The notes under the pieces: generated by a model
The model's input: the letters and a program-made list of their open reading frames with translations, nothing else
What the model was told of the DNA's origin: nothing
Database searches by the model: none
Position numbers and translations under genes: made by a program
In this document: piece after piece, positions 8,639-17,934 of the stretch
Layout of the letters: each line of letters opens with the position of its first letter
How positions within the stretch are numbered: the stretch's first letter is position 1
Assembly (NCBI GenBank): GCA_016722565.1
Contig: JADKIU010000007.1
Location: 372,001-436,000 of the forward strand
Source: Bacteroidota bacterium
Lineage (GTDB): Bacteria; Bacteroidota; Bacteroidia; 2-12-FULL-35-15
DNA length: 64,000 nt
Direction: 5' to 3'

Positions 8639-9709
8639 TTAATGACGTTTCTGGAATAAGAAAGGATTCGCAGAGTTAAAACGAAGCATAATTTCCGGTC
8701 CACCTCTCAATGTACTTACTTTTGTTAAAGCAGAAGTATTGATATCGTAACTGAAACCAATCGCATATTGACCCATCTCAACCATCACATTTGCAATGAT
8801 GGCATCTTTGTAACGATAATAAACACCTAAGCCAATAGAAGAACGTTTAATATAACCGGTGTATTTCGAGTCGTCTTTCAAATAATATTTCACCATTAAA
8901 CCACCAATAATCTCGGTTGTTGGTCCTTGTTTTTGATAGATAAAACTAGGTGCAACACCTACATTAGAGCGAGGAATACCAATCAACAATTTTCCATGAA
9001 CAACATATTTAGAAAATAATTTTTCATTTGTTCCCACTAAAAACTTTTGTTTTGGTTTGTTGATGTGAAACATGGCGAACCCTGCATCAGCTTTAATATG
9101 ATTGTTTTCACCAATTGATGATTCTTCTTTAACATAATTCCACAATAAACCGGCTGCTACATCGGCATAAAAAAAGCTTCTGGAACCATACTGCTCCCCG
9201 TTTGCGATAGTTTGATCATAACCGGTAGAGCCGTTGTATTGATTAGAAAAAATAAGTTTCGAATAATCAATAGTTTTTTGAACACCACTTCCTTGTAACC
9301 CCAATGAAAAAGAAGAATGTTCTCCCCCTTTAATAAAAGTAGCAAAAGAAAGGTTCACCAAATTTGTTCCCATGTTTCCATCACCCGCTTTATCGCTGTA
9401 GAAAGAAAGTCCACCTGACAAACGATTGAACGACTTTTTAAACGTACGTGTTTTAAATGGATCCACTTTATCCCAGTTACTGGCTTTAAACTTCATATCG
9501 AAAGAAGCACCGAATGTTTTATAAGGAACAGTTACACTACGCCACTGATCTTTATAAATTACAGATGCTCTCATTACATATGAAGATCCTGTAAGAGCGG
9601 GGTTGAGTAAAGAAGGATTTTCATTGTATTGAGAAAAGTGTAAATCTTGCGAAAACACGTTTCCACCTACAATCAAAAAACCTCCTACTATTAAAATTAC
9701 TTTTTTCAT
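8639..9709 (-). CDS. PorP/SprF family type IX secretion membrane protein
   Basis: 356-residue outer-membrane beta-barrel protein. It has a signal peptide (~1-21, ends VFSQ) and then the family opening DLHFSQYNENPSLLNPALTGS, in which the QY...P..LNPA pattern is diagnostic. Alternating aromatic/Gly strands fill the rest, with a final strand ending NPFLFQKRH. SprF of Flavobacterium is needed for surface export of the adhesin SprB, and PorP is a T9SS component of Porphyromonas. Such genes usually sit beside the CHU_C protein they serve. Here it lies between two CHU_C paralogues on the same strand, 40 bp downstream of the 924-residue gene, so it may serve either or both. It has its own terminator. 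Confidence 0.92.
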   Translation of the reverse strand: MKKVILIVGGFLIVGGNVFSQDLHFSQYNENPSLLNPALTGSSYVMRASVIYKDQWRSVTVPYKTFGASFDMKFKASNWDKVDPFKTRTFKKSFNRLSGGLSFYSDKAGDGNMGTNLVNLSFATFIKGGEHSSFSLGLQGSGVQKTIDYSKLIFSNQYNGSTGYDQTIANGEQYGSRSFFYADVAAGLLWNYVKEESSIGENNHIKADAGFAMFHINKPKQKFLVGTNEKLFSKYVVHGKLLIGIPRSNVGVAPSFIYQKQGPTTEIIGGLMVKYYLKDDSKYTGYIKRSSIGLGVYYRYKDAIIANVMVEMGQYAIGFSYDINTSALTKVSTLRGGPEIMLRFNSANPFLFQKRH

Positions 9710-9749
9710 ATATTCAATTTCTTCTTCCCTTTATTCTTTCAATAAACGC

Positions 9750-12524
9750 TTATCGCACAAGAGAAATGTTTCCTGTTCTGTTTGCTTCCACAACCCCAGT
9801 AGGGCTAATCGGTGTAGCACCAGCTGTTTCGTAAGTTGCTTTAATGAAGTAAACAAATACTGCAGGATCTAAGGCTTTACCTTTGTAAATACCATCCCAA
9901 CAGAAATCCGGATCCGCTGATTCAAATACTTTTTCTCCCCAACGATCAAAAATCACGATGTTGAATTTTGAGATACAATCACCCCAACCATCTAAACAGA
10001 AGGCGTCATTCACACCGTCATTGTTCGGACTAAATGCATTTGGAACACCTAAGTTTCTGTTACTTGGACAAGGAATTTCAACATTCACTTTTACACAAGC
10101 ACTATCAATACAACCCAATTCGGTTACAATTACACAGAATTCAGTTGTTTCAGGAGGAGTTGCAACAGTACTATCACAAGTTGGACAGCTTAAGTATGCA
10201 CTAGGGCTCCATGAATAAGATGTTCCACCTGTTGCAAAAATCCAAGCGCCATCGCCAACCCAAATGGTTTGTTCTGGACCCATTAAAATAGATGGTAATG
10301 GATTAATGGTGAATGTTGCAGTACCTGTGCCTGCTGCATCACATGTTGCTGTATCCTGTGGAACTGTATAAGAAACCGTATACGTACCTGGAGTACTATT
10401 ATTCACATCAATTACCCCTGTTGTTGGGTTGATAACTACACCTGAAGGTGAAGCTGAGAATATTCCTCCTGGTGTAAAGCCTGCTGCTAAAGTAGGAACT
10501 GCATCTGCAGTATCTGTTGCACAAACTGTAGGATAAGTGAAACCTAGTACTGGAATGATTTCTGGATTCACCACCAATGTAGTTGTACTCGATCCTGCCG
10601 GTCCGCAACCTGTTGCAGGGAATGAATATGTTATTGTATAAGTACCAGGAGAACTTGCAGACAAGTTAACGGCACCTGTTGTAGTACCAATAGATAATCC
10701 TGCAGGTGTTACACTGTATGAACCACCTGTAGTAAATCCTGGAACAGTTGTCAATGTAGGGTTAGCACCTGCAATACAAACTGGTGATGTATAGGATATA
10801 CCTGTAGTTGGAGGAACTGTAGGGTTCACAACAACCAATTGTGTATCCACTGCAGTACAAGTACCAGCAATCGTATAGGTAACTGTAAACGTTCCTGCCA
10901 ATGCCGGATCGAATAAACCTGTAGTCGGATTAATACATGTACCACATGTAGCAGACCATGTTCCACCTGTTGAGGCTGCCGTCATTGTATATGGTGCAGA
11001 ACCTGCGCAAACCGCAGCCGGAGCTGTAATAGTTGGGTTTGAGCCGCTCACCGTAACCATCATGGTATCTGTTGAGTTACATGAATTAAGAGTTGTATAG
11101 GTTATTAAGTAAGTTCCAGCACCGGCAAGCGTTGGATTAAACACCCCGGTTGTTGCATTTAAACATGCACCACATGTAGGAGTGGAGGTCCAAGTACCAC
11201 CAGCTGAATCGACTGCAAACGTGACCGGAGGATCCGAGACGCACATTGGTCCGACCGGGGTGATGTAAGGATTGCTTCCACCGCCCGGTGTAATCAAAAC
11301 AACGAATGTTAACGATGCAGGAGTCACACACGAATTAAGCGGAGTTCCTGTTGCAATATAAGTAGTAGTTACTGATGGATTTGCAACTACAGAAGGACCT
11401 GTTGGTGGTGTTAAACCTGCAGTTGGTGTCCATGTCCAAGTATAATCTCCTACAATCGGACCGGTAATGGTAATAGGCACTGGTCCACCACACGTTCTAA
11501 CTGTATCCACATAAGGAGTACAAACAGATGGAGGCGCAGTTCCAGAACCTGGATATGTAAAGTACAATGAGTTGTTAATCGCACCATTCGCAGCTGCTGC
11601 ATCCAAAATGATTAAAAATTTGAATGTTTCTGTCGCTCCTGGAGCTAAATTGGTAATCTTATACGCCAATGAGATAGCCTCATCTGCGGTGTTTGTTGAA
11701 CCTGGTGCTTGCGTAAAGCCAACGTTATTCCAAATATTGGACGCATCACGATTAGAGAAACCACCATAGGTTGCTCTCCAATTCGCACCAATTGCAGCAA
11801 ATCCTAAATACGAGTTCCATGGTGTTGCCTGAGTTGCTTGAACGTGAGCCAAGTTACACAAAGAAGATGGAGGATTATCGACAATCGTATTTACAGTTGT
11901 AAATCCTGCACCAATCTCTTGGTTGTTATCCGGATCCACATTTCTGTAGTAATACAATTCAGGAATCATTGCTGATGTATTATTCGTAATCGATACAGTT
12001 GTTGTATAAAACAAATCCGTTTGTTGTAAAAAGTAGTTGATTTTAAAGTGAAGATTTGTTCCAGATGTTGCATCCCCTTCCCAATCCATGTTGTAACAGT
12101 TGAACACAGTACTGCTGCCGGTAATGGCACCATTTATTTGTTGTAAATACGAACAGTTATTTCCACCTAAAGTTCCTGTTGCAGCAGAACCGGTTGTTCC
12201 GATTTCAAATCCCCAACCGTTTTCCGGACTACCCGGGGTAAAAAAGTCACCATCGAATGCTGAACCTGCCCAAGCATTTAGCTGCGGGTTGGCCACAAAT
12301 CCGAATAAGTTATTTGCCGAACGCAAGTGCATCGCTGCTGGAGGAGGAGACACCAAAGCATCAACACCTTCAAATCCGCCTAATCCACGAACACCAAACT
12401 CAATGCTTGTTCCTGCAACATAACCGTCCGGCCCTACCATTGTAATTTGAGCGTTTACATTCGTTTTAATAGCGCAGAATGCCAAAACCATTGCGCAACT
12501 AAGAAGAAATTTACTTTTTACCAT
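9750..12524 (-). CDS. Large secreted repeat protein with gliding-type (CHU_C) C-terminus, paralogue
   Basis: 924 residues. A signal peptide occupies ~1-26 (ends VNAQ). Residues ~27-400 are nearly identical to the N-terminal domain of the 983-residue protein (for example MHLRSANNLFGFVANPQLNA in both). The middle differs: two repeats with CGxCxNxTTGxFxPxxAG cores and two longer TTGxxxxxxxxPGTYTxxY repeats, all rich in Thr/Gly/Pro with paired Cys. The C-terminus is CHU_C: VPNAFSPNNDGVNDAF, FNIVIFDRWGEKVFESAD, CWDG, VFVYFIKA. It is the first gene of a likely unit with PorP/SprF. The shared head with divergent middle suggests duplication followed by domain shuffling. A role in adhesion or gliding is inferred from the family only. 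Confidence 0.9.
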   Translation of the reverse strand: MVKSKFLLSCAMVLAFCAIKTNVNAQITMVGPDGYVAGTSIEFGVRGLGGFEGVDALVSPPPAAMHLRSANNLFGFVANPQLNAWAGSAFDGDFFTPGSPENGWGFEIGTTGSAATGTLGGNNCSYLQQINGAITGSSTVFNCYNMDWEGDATSGTNLHFKINYFLQQTDLFYTTTVSITNNTSAMIPELYYYRNVDPDNNQEIGAGFTTVNTIVDNPPSSLCNLAHVQATQATPWNSYLGFAAIGANWRATYGGFSNRDASNIWNNVGFTQAPGSTNTADEAISLAYKITNLAPGATETFKFLIILDAAAANGAINNSLYFTYPGSGTAPPSVCTPYVDTVRTCGGPVPITITGPIVGDYTWTWTPTAGLTPPTGPSVVANPSVTTTYIATGTPLNSCVTPASLTFVVLITPGGGSNPYITPVGPMCVSDPPVTFAVDSAGGTWTSTPTCGACLNATTGVFNPTLAGAGTYLITYTTLNSCNSTDTMMVTVSGSNPTITAPAAVCAGSAPYTMTAASTGGTWSATCGTCINPTTGLFDPALAGTFTVTYTIAGTCTAVDTQLVVVNPTVPPTTGISYTSPVCIAGANPTLTTVPGFTTGGSYSVTPAGLSIGTTTGAVNLSASSPGTYTITYSFPATGCGPAGSSTTTLVVNPEIIPVLGFTYPTVCATDTADAVPTLAAGFTPGGIFSASPSGVVINPTTGVIDVNNSTPGTYTVSYTVPQDTATCDAAGTGTATFTINPLPSILMGPEQTIWVGDGAWIFATGGTSYSWSPSAYLSCPTCDSTVATPPETTEFCVIVTELGCIDSACVKVNVEIPCPSNRNLGVPNAFSPNNDGVNDAFCLDGWGDCISKFNIVIFDRWGEKVFESADPDFCWDGIYKGKALDPAVFVYFIKATYETAGATPISPTGVVEANRTGNISLVR

Positions 12525-12612
12525 TTTGTTTTATAATTTAATATTTCGACTATTCTATGTTTTTTTACTGATGAACGAGAGTATACATGCTGGTAGATGT
12601 CAAAAAACCATA

Positions 12613-12630
12613 TATAGTTGCACGAAATTA
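12613..12630 (-). promoter_or_regulatory. Conserved upstream block of the 924-residue adhesin gene
   Basis: The plus-strand sequence TATAGTTGCACGAAATTA matches TATAGTTGCACAAAAGTA ahead of the paralogue (8477-8494) at a similar distance from the start codon (89 versus 78 bp). On the minus strand it contains TAATTTCG, close to the -7 consensus. No good -33 box was seen. Confidence 0.4.
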
Positions 12631-12867
12631 AAATTTTATTTGCAAATCAGTGCATTTTTTTACAAGTTATTGTTTTTCAGCAATTTAACACAAAATCAAA
12701 ACCAGCCATTCTACCCTGTTTTTAAGCTACAATTAAACTGAAACTTTTTCACGAAAAAGAAAACTTAAAAATGAATAAAACAGACGATTAATAAACAAGT
12801 ATTTGGGGAATTTGTTCCCTATTTTAAAATGAGCCCGATTACTATTTTTATTCCTAAATATTTTGTG

Positions 12868-12875
12868 TACGTTTG
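12868..12875 (+). promoter_or_regulatory. Probable -7 box for sdhCAB
   Basis: TACGTTTG is an exact match to TAnnTTTG, 34 nt before the sdhC ATG, giving a leader of roughly 27 nt. The -33 region is only T-rich. Confidence 0.4.
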
Positions 12876-12908
12876 TTCACGAAAAAACCGAAAATAATTT
12901 TATTCATT

Positions 12909-13586
12909 ATGAGTAATACATCTGCAAATTTTATTCAATCATCACTCGGAAAAAAGCTATTAATGGGCTTAACAGGTCTGTTTTTGATTTCTTTTCTTGT
13001 TGTTCACGCAACATTGAACTCTTTTATTTTTGCCATGGATGGTGGCGAATTATTTAATCAAGGGGCACTTTTTATGGCAACCAACCCAATTATCCGCATC
13101 ATGGAAATTGTGTTGTTTATCGGAATCGTTTTACACATCGTTCAAGCGTTAATTTTGACTTTGAAAAATCAAAAAGCTCGACCAGTAAAGTATGCTGTAA
13201 CCGATGGCAAAGCAAATAGCAAATGGTATTCTCGCTCCATGGGAATTTTAGGTTCGTTACTGTTGATGTTTTTAGTTATTCACCTTTCTCATTTTTGGGT
13301 AGGCACGAAAGCAGCACAATTTGGAGGAACAATTCAAGAACACAATACTTATCTAGAAATTATTGAAGTATTTCACAATCCATTAAATGTTTTAGTGTAT
13401 TTATTTGGTGTTATTTCTTTGGGATATCATTTAGCACATGGATTTCAATCTGCTTTTCAAACATTAGGACTCAATCATCCAAAATATACGCCTGTAATCA
13501 AAAAGTTGGGCCTTTGGTTTTCAATCATCATCACCATCGTTTTTGCTACAATGCCATTAACGGTGTTTTTTGGTTGTGTTAAATAA
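12909..13586 (+). CDS. sdhC: Succinate dehydrogenase cytochrome b subunit
   Basis: 225 residues from ATG 12909; an upstream in-frame TTG at 12873 would add 12 residues not seen in the family. This is the membrane anchor of complex II, of the one-subunit, di-heme b558 type used by Bacteroidota. Five hydrophobic helices hold candidate heme ligands His33, His76, His125/His128 and His174/His177. It passes electrons between SdhB and menaquinone at the inner membrane. It is the first gene of sdhCAB; sdhA begins 38 bp downstream. No sdhD is present, as expected for this type. Confidence 0.93.
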   Translation: MSNTSANFIQSSLGKKLLMGLTGLFLISFLVVHATLNSFIFAMDGGELFNQGALFMATNPIIRIMEIVLFIGIVLHIVQALILTLKNQKARPVKYAVTDGKANSKWYSRSMGILGSLLLMFLVIHLSHFWVGTKAAQFGGTIQEHNTYLEIIEVFHNPLNVLVYLFGVISLGYHLAHGFQSAFQTLGLNHPKYTPVIKKLGLWFSIIITIVFATMPLTVFFGCVK

Positions 13587-13624
13587 ATCATCATTATTAG
13601 AATCGAAATTAGAATTTTCAAGAT

Positions 13625-15604
13625 ATGTCAAAATTAGATAGTAAAATTCCAGAAGGACCATTGGAGCAAAAATGGGAGAAATACAAATCTTCCGTTGCTC
13701 TTGTTAACCCTGCAAACAAAAGAAGTTTAGAAGTGATTGTTGTCGGTTCCGGATTAGCCGGTGCATCCGCAGCCTCTTCGCTTGCTGAAATGGGTTACAA
13801 AGTAAAAGTATTTTGTTTTCAAGATTCTGCCCGTAGAGCACACTCTATCGCTGCTCAAGGTGGTATCAATGCTGCAAAAAATTATCAGAACGATGGTGAC
13901 AGCACCTATCGTTTGTTTTATGATACCATTAAAGGTGGTGACTACCGTGCCCGCGAAGCAAACGTATATCGTTTAGCATCTGTAAGTGCAAACATCATTG
14001 ACCAATGTGTTGCAATGGGAGTTCCTTTGGCACGTGAATATGGCGGGATGTTGAGTAATCGATCTTTTGGTGGAACACAAGTACAACGTACCTTTTATGC
14101 AGCCGGACAAACCGGACAACAATTATTATTAGGAGCTTACAGTGGCTTACAACGTCAGGTAGGTTTAGGAACAGTAGAAATGTTTGCTCGTCATGAAATG
14201 TTAGATGTAGTAAACATTGATGGAAAATGCAGAGGAATCATTGCTCGCGATTTAATTTCCGGTAAGTTGGAACGTCATTTTGGTCATGCTGTTTTATTGT
14301 GTACCGGTGGCTACGGAAACGTATTTTATCTTTCCACCAATGCAATGGGCAGCAATGTAACCGCAGCATGGAAAGCACATAAAAAAGGAGCATTCTTCGG
14401 AAACCCTTGCTTCACACAAATTCATCCTACTTGTATTCCGGTTTCCGGAGATCACCAATCAAAATTGACATTGATGAGTGAATCGTTGCGTAACGATGGT
14501 AGAATTTGGGTTCCTAAAAAACAAGGTGATACACGCAAAGCAAATGAAATTCCGGAAGAAGAAAGAGATTATTATTTAGAGCGTAGATACCCGGCTTTCG
14601 GAAATCTTGTGCCTCGTGACGTTGCTTCACGTGCTGCAAAAGAGCGTTGTGATGCAGGTTACGGAGTAGGAGCTTCTAAAATGGCGGTATACTTAGATTA
14701 CAAAGCAGCTATTGATCGTTACGGAAGAACACAAGCAAAAAAATTAAATATTTCAAACCCTACTACTGCTCAATTACGTGAATTCGGAAAACAAGTGGTA
14801 GAAGAAAAATACGGAAACTTGTTTGAGATGTACGAACAAATTACCGGAGAAAATCCATATGAAGTTCCGATGCGTATTTACCCTGCTGTGCATTACACAA
14901 TGGGCGGATTATGGGTAGATTATAACTTGATGACAACCGTTCCGGGATTGTATGCATTGGGAGAAGCGAACTTCTCTGACCATGGCGCGAACCGCCTTGG
15001 AGCATCTGCATTGATGCAAGGTTTAGCGGATGGTTATTTTGTAATTCCTTATACTATCGGTGCTTACTTATCAAAAGAAATTGCGACAAAAGCAATTCCT
15101 ACCGATCATGAAGCATTCGTAACTGCAGAAAAAGAATCACAAGCAATTATCGATAAATTATTCGCGATAAAAGGAACAAAATCTGTTGACCACTTCCACA
15201 AACGTTTAGGAAAAATTATGTGGGACAAATGCGGAATGGCTCGTAATGAAAAAGGATTAAAAGAAGCAATTGTTGAAATCCGTGCATTGCGTGAAGAATT
15301 CTGGAAAGATGTTCGTGTACCGGGATCAGCAAATGACTTTAACCCTGAATTGGAAAAAGCAGGTAGAGTTGCTGATTTTATTGAGCTTGGCGAATTGATG
15401 TGTATGGATGCATTAAACCGTTCTGAATCTTGTGGTGGTCACTTCCGTGAAGAATCACAAACAGAAGAAGGTGAAGCATTGCGTAAAGATGAAGAGTTTG
15501 CATACGTTGCTGCTTGGGAAAACAAAGGCAATCATACGTATGAACTGCATAAAGAAGAATTGAAATTTGAAGCAATTAAAATTGCTGCTCGTTCATACAA
15601 ATAA
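13625..15604 (+). CDS. sdhA: Succinate dehydrogenase/fumarate reductase flavoprotein subunit
   Basis: 659 residues, catalytic subunit that interconverts succinate and fumarate. A Rossmann FAD motif lies at about 37-55 ([20 protein letters not shown]). [13 protein letters not shown] at 70-82 contains His73, the residue that carries FAD covalently in this family. The active-site region [11 protein letters not shown] and a second FAD contact [17 protein letters not shown] are intact. The C-terminal helical domain ends at KIAARSYK. The length and the His-Gly-Ala-Asn-Arg motif fit the long Bacteroidota/epsilon type. It lies between sdhC and sdhB with 21 bp to sdhB, so one operon. Confidence 0.97.
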   Translation: MSKLDSKIPEGPLEQKWEKYKSSVALVNPANKRSLEVIVVGSGLAGASAASSLAEMGYKVKVFCFQDSARRAHSIAAQGGINAAKNYQNDGDSTYRLFYDTIKGGDYRAREANVYRLASVSANIIDQCVAMGVPLAREYGGMLSNRSFGGTQVQRTFYAAGQTGQQLLLGAYSGLQRQVGLGTVEMFARHEMLDVVNIDGKCRGIIARDLISGKLERHFGHAVLLCTGGYGNVFYLSTNAMGSNVTAAWKAHKKGAFFGNPCFTQIHPTCIPVSGDHQSKLTLMSESLRNDGRIWVPKKQGDTRKANEIPEEERDYYLERRYPAFGNLVPRDVASRAAKERCDAGYGVGASKMAVYLDYKAAIDRYGRTQAKKLNISNPTTAQLREFGKQVVEEKYGNLFEMYEQITGENPYEVPMRIYPAVHYTMGGLWVDYNLMTTVPGLYALGEANFSDHGANRLGASALMQGLADGYFVIPYTIGAYLSKEIATKAIPTDHEAFVTAEKESQAIIDKLFAIKGTKSVDHFHKRLGKIMWDKCGMARNEKGLKEAIVEIRALREEFWKDVRVPGSANDFNPELEKAGRVADFIELGELMCMDALNRSESCGGHFREESQTEEGEALRKDEEFAYVAAWENKGNHTYELHKEELKFEAIKIAARSYK

Positions 15605-15625
15605 TAGAATTTAAATTTTCAAAAT

Positions 15626-16381
15626 ATGAGTGGAAACATGAATTTGACGTTAAAAATTTGGCGTCAGAAAAACGACAAAGAAAAAGGAAAATTAGTTACG
15701 TATCCTGTGAAAGATATTTCTCCGGACATGTCCTTCCTTGAAATGTTTGACGTTTTAAACGAAGAGTTAATCAACAAAGGTGAAGAACCTATTGCATTCG
15801 ATCACGATTGTCGCGAAGGAATTTGCGGAATGTGTAGCATGTTCATCAATGGTCGTCCACACGGACCAAAGCGTGGTGTTACTACTTGTCAGTTACACAT
15901 GCGTTCATTCAAAAATGGGGATACCATTGTTGTTGAACCATGGAGAGCAGCTGCATTTCCGGTGATTAAAGATTTAACTGTTGACCGTTCTGCATTTGAT
16001 AGAATCATAGCGAAAGGTGGATTTATTTCTGTAAACACAGGAAACGCACAAGACGCCAACAACATTCCTATTCCAAAACCGGATGCGGATGCTTCATTTG
16101 AAGCGGCTGCTTGTATTGGTTGCGGTGCTTGTGTGGCTACCTGCAAAAATTCATCTGCGATGTTATTCGTTTCTGCAAAAGTTTCTCAATTGGCTTTATT
16201 ACCTCAAGGGAAAGTGGAAGCAACTACACGTGTTAAAAACATGGTCGCGCAAATGGATGAAGAAGGATTTGGAAATTGTACCAACACCGGTGCTTGCGAA
16301 GTAGAATGCCCAAAAGGAATTTCTTTAGAAAACATTGCTCGCATGAACCGTGAATTTTTTGTTGCGAATATGAAATCATAA
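15626..16381 (+). CDS. sdhB: Succinate dehydrogenase/fumarate reductase iron-sulfur subunit
   Basis: 251 residues, carries electrons from SdhA flavin to SdhC heme/quinone through three clusters. The [2Fe-2S] site is Cys62, Cys67, Cys70 ([10 protein letters not shown]) and Cys88 (TTCQLH). The C-terminal ferredoxin-like half holds Cys163, Cys166, Cys169 and Cys173 ([11 protein letters not shown]) and Cys218, Cys224 and Cys228 ([14 protein letters not shown]), as expected for the [4Fe-4S] and [3Fe-4S] clusters. It is the last gene of the operon and is followed 20 bp later by a strong terminator. Confidence 0.97.
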   Translation: MSGNMNLTLKIWRQKNDKEKGKLVTYPVKDISPDMSFLEMFDVLNEELINKGEEPIAFDHDCREGICGMCSMFINGRPHGPKRGVTTCQLHMRSFKNGDTIVVEPWRAAAFPVIKDLTVDRSAFDRIIAKGGFISVNTGNAQDANNIPIPKPDADASFEAAACIGCGACVATCKNSSAMLFVSAKVSQLALLPQGKVEATTRVKNMVAQMDEEGFGNCTNTGACEVECPKGISLENIARMNREFFVANMKS

Positions 16382-16400
16382 ATTAATTACCTGTTCTATA

Positions 16401-16436
16401 AAAAAACCAATTCTTTTAATTAAGAATTGGTTTTTT
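16401..16436 (+). terminator. Terminator of sdhCAB
   Basis: A 15-bp perfect stem (16401-16415 and 16422-16436) with a 6-nt loop, ending in a run of six T. It lies 20 bp after the sdhB stop. Confidence 0.85.
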
Positions 16437-16457
16437 AATTTATACTACATTTACAGC

Positions 16458-17462
16458 ATGAAACTAATCATCAGATTAATTATTTTCATTTTTGCTTTTC
16501 TAATTTACGGTTGTTTTAACCCGTTAAAGAAAAAGCCTCAGCTACCTCAATCAGTTGATTATACAGTTGTTTCCAGAACACCCGACTTCAACAAAAAAAA
16601 CACTTCGCTTACGATTGATACTATAAACAATCTCATGATTGTTAGACTTATTGTAAATCCTGCAAAAAAATTACCTTATCCGATTAATACAAAAGACAAG
16701 GACACATTGGATCAAACCGCTTTCAATTTTGATTTTTATCAAAACGGTAAAATCATTTTATCGGATTACAAAAAAAACAAAAATACACTTCGCTGGCAAA
16801 CAGATAGCTCCGAAACAAGCAACTACCTTCGCTTTGTATCGGACACGCTTTATTTAACAACCTCGAATGAAATTACGTATGAAATCCCTTTTCATGTTTT
16901 TCACAACTTAAAACAAGGCAAACAAACCATTGAACTCCGCATTTGGCAAAATACGTTTAAGGGAAACGGACATGAAATCAAAACAGCTGACAACCGTTAC
17001 AATTATTGCAACTATGCCACAAAATGCATTTTTGATGCGCGAGTAAAATTTGATGTGATAATTCCACCCATTTATAAAAGTTCTGTTTACGGATTTGGAT
17101 TGCAATTAAAAAATGATTCCACGTTCTCTCCGGCAGGAATGGACAACACCATTTGGAACAGCAGTTATCCGGATATCTATTGGACACTTTATTATCCAAC
17201 AGAGCAATTTTATGCGCAAACAAGTTATCAAAAATCAACGGATGTTTATACCGACTCTGACACGTTTGATTTATATCACTATTATTTAAACGACAGCATC
17301 GGCATTGGAGTATACGACCATGATGACCTATCTCGAGATGATGGATTGGGTTATTGGACTGGCCCAATCGACTTTTTAAACAGAGAACCCCGCAGACGAA
17401 TTAGCTTTGGAAATGTGGCGTGGTTTGATATGAAAGTTGGAAAAGCAAAGATGGTGAACTAA
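16458..17462 (+). CDS. Hypothetical lipoprotein
   Basis: 334 residues. A positive N-terminus and hydrophobic stretch end in LIYGCF with Cys19 as the lipidation site, so it is probably anchored to a membrane from the periplasmic side. The rest is mixed and aromatic-rich (many Tyr, Trp, Asn, Asp), with C2-like beta patterns such as IGIGVYDHDDLSRDDGLGY near 280-300, which recalls acidic calcium-binding loops, though I cannot name a family. It starts 20 bp after the sdh terminator and has its own bidirectional terminator behind it, so it is monocistronic. Function unknown. Confidence 0.75.
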   Translation: MKLIIRLIIFIFAFLIYGCFNPLKKKPQLPQSVDYTVVSRTPDFNKKNTSLTIDTINNLMIVRLIVNPAKKLPYPINTKDKDTLDQTAFNFDFYQNGKIILSDYKKNKNTLRWQTDSSETSNYLRFVSDTLYLTTSNEITYEIPFHVFHNLKQGKQTIELRIWQNTFKGNGHEIKTADNRYNYCNYATKCIFDARVKFDVIIPPIYKSSVYGFGLQLKNDSTFSPAGMDNTIWNSSYPDIYWTLYYPTEQFYAQTSYQKSTDVYTDSDTFDLYHYYLNDSIGIGVYDHDDLSRDDGLGYWTGPIDFLNREPRRRISFGNVAWFDMKVGKAKMVN

Positions 17463-17464
17463 AA

Positions 17465-17496
17465 AGCCACAGATTCTATTTTGTGAATCTGTGGCT
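17465..17496. terminator. Bidirectional terminator between converging genes
   Basis: A 12-bp perfect inverted repeat AGCCACAGATTC/GAATCTGTGGCT (17465-17476, 17485-17496) with an 8-nt loop lies between the stop codons of the lipoprotein gene (+) and the rhodanese gene (-), with A/T tracts on both sides. Confidence 0.8.
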
Positions 17497-17516
17497 CAAA
17501 CTTTTATAATAAAATA

Positions 17517-17912
17517 TTATTTCTTCTCTACAGGAAATCCTTTTTGCAACCACTCCGACAATCCTTTTTCAAGTGTGTATACTCTTTTGAAACCTGATTT
17601 TTCCATGTATGCTGCTGCTTCCGAACTTCTTCCACCACCTGCACAATAGATGTAATACGTTTTGTTTTTATCCAATTTATCAATTTGCTTTTCAGAATCT
17701 TTCGCCAAATAATCCAACTGAATAGCCCCTTTGATGAATCCTTTTTTCTCTAACTCTTCCGTTGTTCTTAAATCGATGATGGTTCCGTTTTTATCATTTT
17801 CGATAATTGCTTTGAATCGCTCCGAAGAAAGATTAGTAACAACAGGGTTTTGAGCTTTACTGATACTTGCGAATGACACAAGCGCTACAAATAATAGGAT
17901 TAGTTTTTTCAT
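17517..17912 (-). CDS. Periplasmic rhodanese-like protein
   Basis: 131 residues: a signal peptide (1-20, ends SISKAQ) followed by one rhodanese domain. The active-site loop is YIYCAGGGRSSEA with Cys90 as the sulfur-carrying residue; IIDLRTTEE and GFIKGAIQLDY are the usual CH2-type motifs. It would move sulfane sulfur between donors and acceptors in the periplasm. It is the last gene of the unit tauE - persulfide dioxygenase/rhodanese - this gene, with a 22-bp gap to the fusion gene. The context supports a role in sulfide or persulfide handling rather than cyanide detoxification. Confidence 0.88.
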   Translation of the reverse strand: MKKLILLFVALVSFASISKAQNPVVTNLSSERFKAIIENDKNGTIIDLRTTEELEKKGFIKGAIQLDYLAKDSEKQIDKLDKNKTYYIYCAGGGRSSEAAAYMEKSGFKRVYTLEKGLSEWLQKGFPVEKK

Positions 17913-17934
17913 GTTCGTTTTGTTTGTTAAAGAT

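Larger units (their letters stand above)
12525..12908. other. Intergenic region between adhesin paralogue and sdhC
   Basis: A 384-bp AT-rich region between divergently transcribed genes. It holds likely promoters for both sides (described separately) and no convincing coding sequence. The open frame at 12526-12741 has low-complexity composition and no recognisable features. Confidence 0.6.
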
